Made by a program: the position numbers and the translations under genes
Source: Winogradskyella wichelsiae
GTDB lineage: Bacteria; Bacteroidota; Bacteroidia; Flavobacteriales; Flavobacteriaceae
Assembly (NCBI RefSeq): GCF_013403925.1
Contig: NZ_JABFDJ010000007.1
Location: 1-64,000, forward strand
DNA: 64,000 nt
Reading direction: 5' to 3'
Shown: in pieces, positions 17,297 to 25,877 of the stretch
How positions within the stretch are numbered: position 1 is the first letter of the stretch
How the letters are laid out: every line of letters starts with the position of its first letter
Notes under the pieces: model-generated
What the model saw: the letters and a program-made list of their open reading frames with translations, nothing else
What the model was told of the DNA's origin: nothing
Database searches by the model: none

Positions 17297-19179
17297 GCTA
17301 GTGTATAAGTGTTAGCTTGTGTTAGTTTAATTTTTTTTAATGCTATAAGTTCTGAAAGGCTCTGTAAAAGATTTTGTTCTGAACATTTAATTTGATATAA
17401 TAATTGTCTTGATGTTAAAGGATTTTCTTTTAAAGCTTCTAAAATTTCAGCTTCACTACTTTTAGGTGGATTATTTTTTAATTTAGAAGTACAAACAGAA
17501 CATATACCACAGACTTTCTTAGGTTTTTCACCGAAATAGAGTAGAAGTTGCTGACTTCTGCAGACGGAATCATTCTTAATATAGTTAATGACAGATTCAA
17601 TTTGCTGATGTTTTAAAGTATGTTGATGATTTATAGTTTTTGCAATAGGGTTAATAGTAACATCATCTTCGCGAGGTTTTAAAAATGTAACTTCAGAATC
17701 CGTATCTGCCATTTGTAGACTAATGACTTCATCTTTTTCTAAGCGCTGTAACTGGGCAATTACTAGTTTTTCTGGGGTTTTTGCTTTAGTTATAACTAAG
17801 TTGAGGTCTACTTTGGTATCGTAATCAAAAATTCCTCCATAAGTTCTCAATAATACTTTAACCAAAATATTTAAGTCTAAATGTGTTTCTAAATATTGAA
17901 ATAAAACAGCATTAGTGGTTATAAACTGAATTTTAGTTCTAAAATTATAATATTGGTTAAGAGTTATAATAGCATTTCTATCTAATATTAATAGTGAATT
18001 ATAAGTCATGCTAGTGTTTAACTTATAATGACTACAAAAGGATCTAAAATCGAATTGATGAACCGTATTCTCACCTTCACCATAAGAAACCTGAAAGTAG
18101 TTACACAACCTATTATAAACCGTTTTTACAAATTTCACGGAGGGAAGTGTGCTTAAAAATTGACTGCGTAGATGCTCTTCGTCAATATGTTGCTTTAAAA
18201 TAAAAGCATGTGCTAATTCTTCATTTCTTCCAGCGCGTCCTGCTTCTTGGTAATAGCTTTCTAAACTTTCTGGTAAATTAAAGTGGATAACAGTTTTTAC
18301 ATCTGCTTTGTCAATGCCCATTCCAAAAGCAGTTGTAGCCACTATAATTTGCTTTTGTCCGTGACTCCATTCATATAGACGTTCTTGTTTTTCTTTATTT
18401 GTAATACCACCATGATAAAACGTTGAAGAGAATCCTTTTGAACTTAAAAAATTATGAATATTAGTGGTTGCTCTGCGGTTTCTTACATATATGATTGAAG
18501 AACCAGGATAAGTTTTTAGTAAATATTCTAATTGATATAGTTTATCATCGGTATGCACAACATTATATGCGATATTTGGTCTTGCAAACGAAGCTTTAAA
18601 TATTTTAGGGTTTATAAAGTCGAGGTTAGCAACAATATCATCAACCACATTATGCTTTGCGGTTGCTGTTAGTGCAATGCAGTTAACGTGAGGGTGCATT
18701 TGTCTCAGTATAGTGATATCTTTATATGCAGGTCTAAAATCATTACCCCATTGACTAATACAATGCGCCTCATCTACAGCAATTAGATTTACTTTCATCT
18801 GCTGTATACGATCTTGTACTAATGTCTGCTGCAAACGTTCTGGTGAGAGATATAGGAATTTGTAATTTCCATAGATACAATTATCTAATTGTGTATCTAA
18901 ATCTTTATAAGATAATCCAGAAGTTAGCGCAATAGCTTTGATTCCTTTTGCTTTTAAGGTATTGACTTGGTCTTTCATTAAAGCAATTAATGGAGATACT
19001 ACAATACAAATGCCATCTTGTATAAGTGCAGGGATTTGAAAGCACACTGATTTTCCACCTCCTGTTGGTAAAAGCGCAAAGGTGTCTTCACGGTTTAAAA
19101 CCGCATTAATAATTTCTTCTTGATACGGTCTAAACGAAGTGTGATTCCAATACCGCTCTAAAACTTCTAATGGATGCAT
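17293..19179 (-). CDS. recQ: ATP-dependent DNA helicase RecQ
   Basis: A 628-residue superfamily 2 helicase with 3'-5' polarity, acting in recombinational repair. Walker A is LLPTGGGKSVCFQIP near residue 37, the DEAH box is VDEAHCISQWGNDFRP near 135, and the arginine-finger motif is YYQEAGRAGRNEE near 315. The RQC zinc site is seen as a Cys before SQQLLLYFGE plus the CGICSVC cluster near 555. A short winged-helix-like tail follows rather than a full HRDC domain, as in a shorter RecQ type. It overlaps fmt by 4 bases and the ATPase by 1. Confidence 0.96.
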   Translation of the reverse strand: MHPLEVLERYWNHTSFRPYQEEIINAVLNREDTFALLPTGGGKSVCFQIPALIQDGICIVVSPLIALMKDQVNTLKAKGIKAIALTSGLSYKDLDTQLDNCIYGNYKFLYLSPERLQQTLVQDRIQQMKVNLIAVDEAHCISQWGNDFRPAYKDITILRQMHPHVNCIALTATAKHNVVDDIVANLDFINPKIFKASFARPNIAYNVVHTDDKLYQLEYLLKTYPGSSIIYVRNRRATTNIHNFLSSKGFSSTFYHGGITNKEKQERLYEWSHGQKQIIVATTAFGMGIDKADVKTVIHFNLPESLESYYQEAGRAGRNEELAHAFILKQHIDEEHLRSQFLSTLPSVKFVKTVYNRLCNYFQVSYGEGENTVHQFDFRSFCSHYKLNTSMTYNSLLILDRNAIITLNQYYNFRTKIQFITTNAVLFQYLETHLDLNILVKVLLRTYGGIFDYDTKVDLNLVITKAKTPEKLVIAQLQRLEKDEVISLQMADTDSEVTFLKPREDDVTINPIAKTINHQHTLKHQQIESVINYIKNDSVCRSQQLLLYFGEKPKKVCGICSVCTSKLKNNPPKSSEAEILEALKENPLTSRQLLYQIKCSEQNLLQSLSELIALKKIKLTQANTYTLA

Positions 19180-19721
19180 TACCGCAAGTTTAAGGACTCT
19201 AAAATAAAATTAACTCTCGTATCTACATTACCAAAAGGAACATCAATTAATTGATAGCCAAAACGCTGATATGTTTTTATTAAATGATCATGAATTTCAA
19301 TAGCTTCTTCAAAACTTTCATAACGTTCGCTATCGCTCGTAAAAATCTCTTGCCAAGGGGCTAATATAAATATGGCATCATATTTATGCTTATTGCAAGT
19401 AGTAACAAAATGGTTAGGATAGGTGTCACCTATATAATCCATATATGCAATAACGTCAGGCAGTCCTCTGTCTAAAAAAACGTTAGATTCTTTTTCATTA
19501 GCAGCCTCTTTAAATTGTTGTGCTCTGCCCTCTAAAAGTTTTTCGCTAAATAAGAGCGGTTCAGTTAGAAAAAGTTGTTCAATACCATCTGCTCTAGCTT
19601 GTAATGTAATTTGCCTCGATATTTCATCGTAACAAACATGACTACGTTTTTTTAATTCATCTATAATGGTAGTTTTTCCTGTTCCAGGTCCACCTGCAAT
19701 AACAATTTTTTTTGGATTCAA
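19179..19721 (-). CDS. AAA/NadR-like P-loop ATPase
   Basis: A P-loop NTPase with Walker A GGPGTGKTT, followed by CYDEISRQITLQARADG and FLDRGLPDVIAYMDYIGDTYP, the pattern of AAA_28/NadR-kinase-like proteins. The longest frame begins with ATG at 19799, but its first 26 residues are hydrophobic and AT-driven and overlap the promoter of the divergent gene. The TTG at 19721 (LNPKKIVIAGGPG) puts the P-loop at the normal distance from the N-terminus, so I prefer it, giving 180 residues. It may be a nucleoside or nicotinamide-riboside kinase; the substrate is unknown. Confidence 0.75.
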   Translation of the reverse strand: MNPKKIVIAGGPGTGKTTIIDELKKRSHVCYDEISRQITLQARADGIEQLFLTEPLLFSEKLLEGRAQQFKEAANEKESNVFLDRGLPDVIAYMDYIGDTYPNHFVTTCNKHKYDAIFILAPWQEIFTSDSERYESFEEAIEIHDHLIKTYQRFGYQLIDVPFGNVDTRVNFILESLNLR

Positions 19722-19772
19722 ATTGGCAGTATTTTTGATGTAAAAAATAAAATATAAAAATGTAAAGTTAAG

Positions 19773-19782
19773 CGTATCTTTA
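19773..19782 (+). promoter_or_regulatory. -7 element upstream of the DUF493 gene
   Basis: TATCTTTA followed by C matches TAnnTTTG with one change and sits about 20 bases before the ATG at 19801. It also lies inside the long-start version of the divergent ATPase, which supports the shorter start of that gene. Confidence 0.5.
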
Positions 19783-19800
19783 CAACTGAAAAATTTCATT

Positions 19801-20094
19801 ATGGATAATTCTAAAAAAACAGAAGAATTTTACGAAAAATTAAAAGCTCAATTATACGATACAGCCACTTGGCCTTCTGAATATTTATATAAATTTATTG
19901 TATTAACAGACAGTTCTGGTGTTAACCATATTGATAGTCTTTTTGATAATTTAGGAGCAGTCATAACAACTACAGCGTCTAAGAAAGGGAAATATACAAG
20001 TGTGTCTATCAACGTTAAAATGAAAGACCCTGAAGCTGTAATTACTAAGTACAAGGAAGTAGCAGAAAATGTTGAAGGAGTAATTTCCTTATAA
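19801..20094 (+). CDS. DUF493 family protein
   Basis: A 97-residue protein of the DUF493/YbeD family, an ACT-like ferredoxin fold. Typical features are the N-terminal acidic helix EEFYEKLKAQLYDTATWPSE, then YLYKFIVLTDSSG and the segment SKKGKYTSVSINVKMKDPEA. YbeD-type proteins have been proposed to be small regulators, but the function here is unknown. Clean ATG start, soluble, no fused domain. Transcribed away from the fmt-recQ operon. Confidence 0.9.
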   Translation: MDNSKKTEEFYEKLKAQLYDTATWPSEYLYKFIVLTDSSGVNHIDSLFDNLGAVITTTASKKGKYTSVSINVKMKDPEAVITKYKEVAENVEGVISL

Positions 20095-20191
20095 AATATC
20101 TTTTTAGCTTAGTATTTTTTTGTACTTTGCAACAAAACCTAGAAGACTACAGGTTTAAATTTATACACTACACTTTTTTACATTTATAATT

Positions 20192-20851
20192 TTGATTGAC
20201 GATTTAGAATACAACACAGAGCGCGAGCATTTAATTATTCCAGAGTATGGACGTCATCTTCAAAAGATGATCAATTATGCTAAATCACGTGAAACAAAAG
20301 AGGAGCGCAATAAAGTAGCTAAAGGTATTATCTCTGTAATGGGAAATATACAGCCGCACTTAAGGGATGTGCCAGATTTTCAACATAAATTATGGGATCA
20401 GCTATTTATTATGGCCGATTTTGAAATTGATGTTGATGCACCTTACGGAGAGCCATCAAAAGAAGAAATACTTGCGAGACCTGAGCCGTTAAAATATCCT
20501 CAAAATTTTCCGAAATATCGTTTTTATGGTAATAATATAAAAACAATGATAGATGTTGCAGTGGGTTGGGAAGATGGTGAGTTAAAGGAAGCTTTAACTT
20601 TTACAATCGCTAATCACATGAAAAAGTGTTTTTTAAACTGGAACAAAGACACCGTTGAAGATGCTGTAATTTATAAACATTTATATGAGCTTTCTGATGG
20701 GAAAATAGATCTTAAAGAAAGTAACGAAAATCTTAGCGACTCAACTAGTTTAATGCGTGCCAAGTCTAAATACGGTAGTAAAAGTACTTCTAATAAAAAG
20801 ACGAGTAGTACAACGAAGAAAAAATATACTAATAATAGAAAACGTTATTAA
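20192..20851 (+). CDS. DUF4290 protein with basic tail
   Basis: A 219-residue Bacteroidota-specific protein. The family block LEYNTEREHLIIPEYGRHLQ starts at residue 5 and KMINYAKSRETKEERNKVAK follows. The start codon is TTG at 20192, since no ATG precedes the conserved block. The last 35 residues are low complexity and basic (Ser, Lys, Thr, Tyr, Arg), suggesting nucleic acid or surface contact. Function is unknown. It is 5 bases upstream of murA and very likely co-transcribed with it. Confidence 0.88.
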   Translation: MIDDLEYNTEREHLIIPEYGRHLQKMINYAKSRETKEERNKVAKGIISVMGNIQPHLRDVPDFQHKLWDQLFIMADFEIDVDAPYGEPSKEEILARPEPLKYPQNFPKYRFYGNNIKTMIDVAVGWEDGELKEALTFTIANHMKKCFLNWNKDTVEDAVIYKHLYELSDGKIDLKESNENLSDSTSLMRAKSKYGSKSTSNKKTSSTTKKKYTNNRKRY

Positions 20852-20856
20852 AACGT

Positions 20857-22173
20857 ATGAGTACATTTAAAATTGAAGGAGGTCATCGCTTAAAAGGGAA
20901 AATTCAGCCTCAAGGAGCAAAAAACGAAGCCTTACAAATCTTATGCGCAGTACTTTTAACTGCCGAAGAAATTAAAATTGATAATATCCCTGACATCATA
21001 GATGTTAATAAGCTTATTGCTTTATTAAAAAAACTGGGTGTTAAAATTAATAAATTAGATAAAGGGTCTTATACGTTTAAAGCGGATGAGGTTAATTTAG
21101 AATATTTAGAATCAGCAGAATTTAAAGAAGATGGAAAAGGCTTAAGAGGTTCTATAATGATTGTAGGTCCTTTATTAGCTCGTTTTGGTAAAGGATATAT
21201 ACCAAAACCAGGTGGAGATAAAATTGGTCGTCGCCGTTTAGATACACATTTTGAAGGCTTTATTAATTTAGGAGCAAAATTTCGATATAACAAAGAAGAT
21301 TTATTTTACGGAGTAGAAGCAGATAAGCTAAAAGGAACTTATATGCTTTTAGATGAAGCTTCCGTGACTGGTACAGCTAACATTGTTATGGCTGCAGTTT
21401 TAGCAGAAGGAATAACAACTATTTATAATGCAGCATGCGAACCTTATTTGCAGCAGCTTTGTAAAATGTTGAACCGAATGGGCGCTAAAATTTCAGGAGT
21501 AGGTTCAAACCTTTTAACCATTGAAGGGGTTGATAGTCTTGGTGGAACTGAACATAGAATGTTACCTGATATGATTGAAATTGGTAGCTGGATAGGTTTG
21601 GCTGCTATGACAAAAAGTGAATTGACAATTACCAATGTAAGTTGGGACGATTTAGGGGTTATTCCAAATGTATTTAGAAAAATAGGAATTACTGTTGAGC
21701 GTCAGGGAGATGATATTCATATTCCCGCACACACAGACGGTTATGAAGTTCAAAGTTATATTGATGGCTCTATTCTAACGATTTCAGATGCACCATGGCC
21801 TGGTTTTACACCAGACTTGTTAAGTATTATATTAACCGTTTTAACTCAAGCAAGAGGTAGTGCTATAGTACATCAAAAAATGTTTGAAAGTCGTCTATTC
21901 TTTGTCGATAAATTAATAGACATGGGCGCTAAGATTATTCTTTGTGATCCACACAGAGCGACCGTAATTGGTCATGATTTTAAATCAACTTTAAAAGCTA
22001 CAACAATGACATCTCCAGATATTAGAGCTGGGGTTTCTTTATTAATTGCAGCATTATCAGCTAAAGGAACTTCTATAATTCATAATATAGAACAAATTGA
22101 TCGTGGCTATGAAAATATTGACGAACGCTTAAGAGCTATTGGTGCAAGAATTGAGCGCGTAGAAGGTAATTAA
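20857..22173 (+). CDS. murA: UDP-N-acetylglucosamine 1-carboxyvinyltransferase MurA, Asp type
   Basis: MurA transfers enolpyruvate from PEP to UDP-GlcNAc, the first committed step of peptidoglycan synthesis. The 438-residue protein has K22 and N23 in GAKNEAL, and the loop RFGKGYIPKPGGDKIGRRRL. In E. coli the loop reads GGCAIGAR with catalytic Cys115, the target of fosfomycin; here the equivalent residue is D121, with R126 matching R120. Asp at this position is known in several fosfomycin-resistant lineages. Transcribed with the DUF4290 gene and closed by a strong terminator. Confidence 0.97.
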   Translation: MSTFKIEGGHRLKGKIQPQGAKNEALQILCAVLLTAEEIKIDNIPDIIDVNKLIALLKKLGVKINKLDKGSYTFKADEVNLEYLESAEFKEDGKGLRGSIMIVGPLLARFGKGYIPKPGGDKIGRRRLDTHFEGFINLGAKFRYNKEDLFYGVEADKLKGTYMLLDEASVTGTANIVMAAVLAEGITTIYNAACEPYLQQLCKMLNRMGAKISGVGSNLLTIEGVDSLGGTEHRMLPDMIEIGSWIGLAAMTKSELTITNVSWDDLGVIPNVFRKIGITVERQGDDIHIPAHTDGYEVQSYIDGSILTISDAPWPGFTPDLLSIILTVLTQARGSAIVHQKMFESRLFFVDKLIDMGAKIILCDPHRATVIGHDFKSTLKATTMTSPDIRAGVSLLIAALSAKGTSIIHNIEQIDRGYENIDERLRAIGARIERVEGN

Positions 22174-22192
22174 GGAATTAATTTAATAGAAT

Positions 22193-22227
22193 AAAAAGCT
22201 TCAAGTTTAAACTTGAAGCTTTTTTTT
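22193..22227 (+). terminator. Terminator of the DUF4290-murA operon
   Basis: A 16-bp perfect palindrome (aaaaagcttcaagttt and its complement) with T run to 22227, 20 bases after the murA stop. Confidence 0.88.
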
Positions 22228-22249
22228 GTAATTATAATTTTGAAAACGA

Positions 22250-22280
22250 AAAAAGCTCTGAAGACTAAACAGAGCTTTTT
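22250..22280. terminator. Bidirectional hairpin between murA and the photolyase operon
   Basis: Arms aaaaagctctg (22250-22260) and cagagcttttt (22270-22280) with a 9-base loop. A and T runs flank both sides, so it may serve as backup terminator for murA and as terminator of the minus-strand photolyase unit ending at 22401. Confidence 0.7.
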
Positions 22281-22400
22281 AAAATTGTTGTTTTGAAATG
22301 GTTATTTCGCTAAGACATTAATCGCCTTATTCTTATAACGCTATATTTATTGTTTTATTGTATTTTGTTTATTTAAAATGTAAATACCCTTTAAATATTG

Positions 22401-23705
22401 TTAATTTAATGCCGATTTATAAGTGCTTAAGCAACGTTCTCTTGCTTCTTTATGATCTACAATTGGCTGTGGATAAGTCAATTCTTGATAGTCAGGAACC
22501 CACTTTTTTAAGTACTCATGTTTTTTGTCAAATTTCTGAATTTGTGTTGTAGGATTAAAAATTCTGAAATAAGGTGCTGCATCAACACCACAACCAGCAA
22601 CCCATTGCCAGTTGCCAACATTACTAGCCATTTCATAATCATGAAGTTTTTCTGCAAAATAAGCTTCACCAAGACGCCAATCCATTAGTAGATGCTTACA
22701 TAGAAAACTACCAACAAGCATACGAATCCTGTTGTGCATAAAACCGGTTTCGTTAAGTTGACGCATGCCAGCGTCCACTAGTGGGTAACCTGTTTTTCCT
22801 TCACACCATTTTTTAAATTCGGTTTCGTTATATCTCCATTCAATACGTTCGTATTTCGGTTTAAATGCTTTATTCGTTGTATGTGGAAAATGCCATAAAA
22901 TTTGTATAAAAAACTCACGCCAAATTAATTCTTGCCAAAATATTTCATTGTCTTCAGCAATGGCTTTTTTTAGCATTTTTCGAATACTTACGGTACCAAA
23001 TCTTAAATGAGGACCTAATCTAGAAGTTGAATCTTTGGCAGGAAAATCTCGAGTACCTTCATAATTTTGAATTAATGTCGGTGTCACATTATATGGTACT
23101 ATTTTTTGTATTGATGTTGTAAAACCTATATCAGTTAAAGTTAAATTAGGTAATCTGCTATTTTTAATTAAATTATTTAAATAAGAATTTGTGTAATATA
23201 TTTCTAAATCAACGGTTTTAAAGGTTTCTTTCCACTTACGCATATATGGGGTATAAACCAAATAGGGATCTCCATCTTTTTTTACGACCTCGCTTTTTTC
23301 AAAGATAACATGATCTTTAAAAGTTTTTAAATCAATATTATGCTCTTCTAGTAATATTTTAATTTCACCGTCTCTATCCTTTGCATAAGGTTCATAATCA
23401 TGATTGGTATAAACAGTATTAATATTATAATCTTTTATGAGTTGTTTATAAATAGCATCAGGTTTTCCTTTAAAAATTGCAATACTACTGCTATGTTTAT
23501 CTTGAAGAGTTTGTCTCATTACCTGAAGTGTGTCATGTATAAATGTAACACGAGCATCATCTTTTGGTAAGTGGTCTAATATTTCTGTATCGAATATAAA
23601 AATTGGTAGTACAGGAAATTCGCCTTTTAAGGCTTCTTGAAAACCAAGATTGTCATCTAATCTTAAATCGCGTCGAAACCAAAAAATATTTACCTTTTTA
23701 CTCAT
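22401..23705 (-). CDS. phrB: Class I CPD photolyase
   Basis: Repairs cyclobutane pyrimidine dimers using blue light, FAD and a pterin-type antenna. The 434-residue protein has the N-terminal antenna-domain start VNIFWFRRDLRLDDN, the FAD contacts TSRLGPHLRFGTVSIR (227-242), and the FAD/dimer segment ASNVGNWQWVAGCGVDAAPY at 360-379. N362, W366 and W368 match E. coli N378, W382 and W384, so the flavin-facing Asn and proximal electron-transfer Trp are intact. It is the last gene of the downstream photoprotection unit, 27 bases after the SRPBCC gene. Confidence 0.95.
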   Translation of the reverse strand: MSKKVNIFWFRRDLRLDDNLGFQEALKGEFPVLPIFIFDTEILDHLPKDDARVTFIHDTLQVMRQTLQDKHSSSIAIFKGKPDAIYKQLIKDYNINTVYTNHDYEPYAKDRDGEIKILLEEHNIDLKTFKDHVIFEKSEVVKKDGDPYLVYTPYMRKWKETFKTVDLEIYYTNSYLNNLIKNSRLPNLTLTDIGFTTSIQKIVPYNVTPTLIQNYEGTRDFPAKDSTSRLGPHLRFGTVSIRKMLKKAIAEDNEIFWQELIWREFFIQILWHFPHTTNKAFKPKYERIEWRYNETEFKKWCEGKTGYPLVDAGMRQLNETGFMHNRIRMLVGSFLCKHLLMDWRLGEAYFAEKLHDYEMASNVGNWQWVAGCGVDAAPYFRIFNPTTQIQKFDKKHEYLKKWVPDYQELTYPQPIVDHKEARERCLSTYKSALN

Positions 23706-23732
23706 AGAATATATGTCTTATTGAACTTATTT

Positions 23733-24200
23733 TTATCCTTCATATTTACCAAAGAGTTCTTCTAACTTCTTGGTTCTGTAATTAAAAATTTCTTCCAGTT
23801 TAGGTTTCACTAATATGGGATGGACAAGTTGTCCTAAAATTCCCATAGGTACTTTGTAATCGATAATGTCTTCCATCTCAACTCCCCCTTCTATTTGTTT
23901 AATAAAATGTTTGTGATGCCAAAGTGCGTAAGGCCCAAAACGTTGTTCATCTACAAAGTATTCTTTGTCTTTAACGTGGGTTATTTCAGTTACCCATTTT
24001 GTTTTAATACCTAAAACTGGTGTAACAATATATTGAATAATTTGACCTGAAAACATGGGTTTATCTGCCCCTGAAAGAATATGGAATCCCATATAATCAG
24101 GTGTAATAGTTTTTAAATTAGCAGGGCTAGATAAGAATTCCCAAGCTTGCTCTACCGAAATTGGTAAATTTTGTTTTTTATGTAAGGTGTATATCTTCAT
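23733..24200 (-). CDS. SRPBCC family protein
   Basis: A 155-residue START/SRPBCC-fold protein: the opening KQNLPISVEQAWEFLSSPAN and the following LKTITPDYMGF are typical of the ligand-pocket proteins that accompany photolyases in many bacteria. The later YALWHHKHFIKQIEGG and DIIDYKVPMGILGQLVHPIL fit the same subgroup. Ligand unknown; a pigment or isoprenoid lipid is a guess from the neighbourhood. It lies between tspO and the CPD photolyase on the same strand, with 27-74 base gaps. Confidence 0.87.
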   Translation of the reverse strand: MKIYTLHKKQNLPISVEQAWEFLSSPANLKTITPDYMGFHILSGADKPMFSGQIIQYIVTPVLGIKTKWVTEITHVKDKEYFVDEQRFGPYALWHHKHFIKQIEGGVEMEDIIDYKVPMGILGQLVHPILVKPKLEEIFNYRTKKLEELFGKYEG

Positions 24201-24274
24201 AATAATGAAACAGAGTTAAATGATATGAAATTGAATGGGGTTAATTAATCTTTTGCACCAATGAATAATGCACA

Positions 24275-24739
24275 TTAATTGTTAAAAACAACGTATGTAT
24301 TTAAAGAAGTGGCAATACAAAGCCAAATGATATATGGTAATAAGAGATACTTTAGATATCGTAATTTATCGTCTCTAAACGTTATAAAAAGATAGAAGAT
24401 TACCAAAGTTAATGATGCTATGTTTACCAATGCAAAAGTTGTTAATTGTTGATTGAAAAATAAGTAATTCCAACTAACATTTAAAACTACTGCAATTGCA
24501 TATACAAACACTACAACTCTTGAATGTCTAATAGAAAAAAGAAAACTGAGATATACCGAAAAACAAAGCATAATTAAGGTCCATTCGAATCCAAAAACCC
24601 AACCAGGCGGTGTCCATGGAGCTTTATTTAAATTAGAATACCATTCTCCAGATATTGCATCTCCCATAAGCCAACTGCCAATTGCGAGGCCACCAAAATT
24701 GATGATAAGAAATAATATAAAGAGGTAGATTTTTTTCAA
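24275..24739 (-). CDS. TspO/MBR family tryptophan-rich sensory protein
   Basis: A 154-residue membrane protein with five hydrophobic segments and the family block WYSNLNKAPWTPPGWVF (residues 33-49), then FGFEWTLIML. TspO proteins bind porphyrins and related tetrapyrroles; in Rhodobacter TspO affects light- and oxygen-controlled pigment genes. Its place between photolyase-associated genes fits a role in handling photosensitising porphyrins, which is inference. Start codon is 1 base after the stop of the Lacal_2735 gene, so the two are coupled. Confidence 0.93.
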   Translation of the reverse strand: MKKIYLFILFLIINFGGLAIGSWLMGDAISGEWYSNLNKAPWTPPGWVFGFEWTLIMLCFSVYLSFLFSIRHSRVVVFVYAIAVVLNVSWNYLFFNQQLTTFALVNIASLTLVIFYLFITFRDDKLRYLKYLLLPYIIWLCIATSLNTYVVFNN

Positions 24740-24740
24740 T

Positions 24741-24911
24741 TTAAAGTTGTTTTAGTTTTTCTATTTTATCACCTATTATTTGAGCTTCAGCATACACTTT
24801 GTCACTCTCAGTTCTATTTGTTGTTGAGAGTTTATGCCATTGTGCCATGAGTTTTTCGTATTGCTTTTGAAGTTTATCTACTTCTGATGTTTTTTTAAAT
24901 AGTCCGAACAT
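24741..24911 (-). CDS. Lacal_2735 family small protein
   Basis: A 56-residue gene starting MFGLFKKTSEVDKLQKQYEK, then LMAQWHKLSTTNRTESDKVY and AEAQIIGDKIEKLKQL. The MFGLFKK start and the charged amphipathic helices match the small Flavobacteriaceae family named after Lacal_2735. No function is known. It may be membrane-peripheral through the hydrophobic first five residues. It ends 1 base before tspO and starts 35 bases after the SDR gene, inside the photoprotection unit. Confidence 0.85.
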   Translation of the reverse strand: MFGLFKKTSEVDKLQKQYEKLMAQWHKLSTTNRTESDKVYAEAQIIGDKIEKLKQL

Positions 24912-24946
24912 TATGAGCAATTTTAATTATTAATACCTTTAGAATC

Positions 24947-25633
24947 TTATAACTTAAAACTAACAATTCCACAATCCATTTCAAATATCTGACCAGATTG
25001 AGAGGCTGCTTTATCAGATAATAAGAAGGCTGCCATATCTGCAACTTCTTCGGGTTGTAAATATTTTTTTAGCGGGTGGCGCTCGTTCATGTTTTCAATC
25101 ATGCGCTCATTCCGTAAAAGTTTAGAAGCTAATTCTGTATCAGTTACTGTTGGTGCTATGGCATTAACTCTTATAGTTGGTGCTAATTCTGCTCCTAACG
25201 ATTTTGTTAACCCTTCAATAGCAGACTTTGATGCTGCTACACTTGCATGAAATGGCATCCCTAATTTTGTTGCAACTGTACTAAAAAGTACAATAGAAGG
25301 TTTGCTGCCTTTTTTTAAAGCAGGGATGTATTTTTTTATCGCTTTTACAGCTCCAATAACATTGATTTCAAAGTCATCTCTAAAATCGTCAATGCTTAAT
25401 CTAGTTATAGGCTTAAGATTAATACTACCTGGGCAATATACCAATCCATCTGCTTCTTCGATATTTGGTAATTCATCCGTTAAAATATCACATTTGTAAT
25501 GTTTAAGATTGGGATGAGATTCTTCTAAATCCGTTCTGCTAATGTTTACGATTTCATCGTAAAAAGAAAGCAAAGATGTAACAATTGCTTTGCCAATACC
25601 TTTGCTTCCTCCAATAACTATTAACCTTTTCAT
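24947..25633 (-). CDS. SDR family protein lacking the catalytic tyrosine
   Basis: A 228-residue short-chain dehydrogenase/reductase fold. The nucleotide motif is GGSKGIGKAIV (residues 8-18), the NNAG position reads YCPGS (66-70), and Ser118 is in place. The YxxxK active site is changed: the segment FHASVAASKSAIEGL has V132 where Tyr is expected, with K136 kept; the codon is GTA. C-terminal FEMDCG is normal. Without the Tyr acid/base the usual carbonyl/alcohol chemistry is doubtful. The FHAS-AAxK pattern seems shared with other SDRs next to photolyases, suggesting a subgroup. Confidence 0.88.
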   Translation of the reverse strand: MKRLIVIGGSKGIGKAIVTSLLSFYDEIVNISRTDLEESHPNLKHYKCDILTDELPNIEEADGLVYCPGSINLKPITRLSIDDFRDDFEINVIGAVKAIKKYIPALKKGSKPSIVLFSTVATKLGMPFHASVAASKSAIEGLTKSLGAELAPTIRVNAIAPTVTDTELASKLLRNERMIENMNERHPLKKYLQPEEVADMAAFLLSDKAASQSGQIFEMDCGIVSFKL

Positions 25634-25643
25634 CTTGTATAGA

Positions 25644-25874
25644 TTAAGATGTTGCTGTTAAAGGTCTACCTTTTAATCGTTTTTCTATTTTTTGTTTGAT
25701 AACAGTTAAACGCTTCATAATATCCATAAGTTTAGCGTCCTTTTCTTTTTTATATAATTCGTTGACTTCTAATATTAAGTCTTTGGCTTCTCTAGCTGCT
25801 AAAATTCTGTCACTTGTTGTTTTAAATGAGAATTTTCTGTTTTCAAATTCTAAAGCTTTTTCTACTGTTTTCAT
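25644..25874 (-). CDS. Small charged helical protein of unknown function
   Basis: A 76-residue protein rich in Lys, Glu and Leu, predicted to be almost all helix (segments VEKALEFENRKF and LILEVNELYKKEKDAKLMDI), with a basic C-terminal KRLKGRPL. It has no Cys and no signal. I do not recognise the family. It sits 3 bases after folE and 10 bases before the SDR gene, so it is translated within the photoprotection unit. Confidence 0.75.
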   Translation of the reverse strand: MKTVEKALEFENRKFSFKTTSDRILAAREAKDLILEVNELYKKEKDAKLMDIMKRLTVIKQKIEKRLKGRPLTATS

Positions 25875-25877
25875 AGC

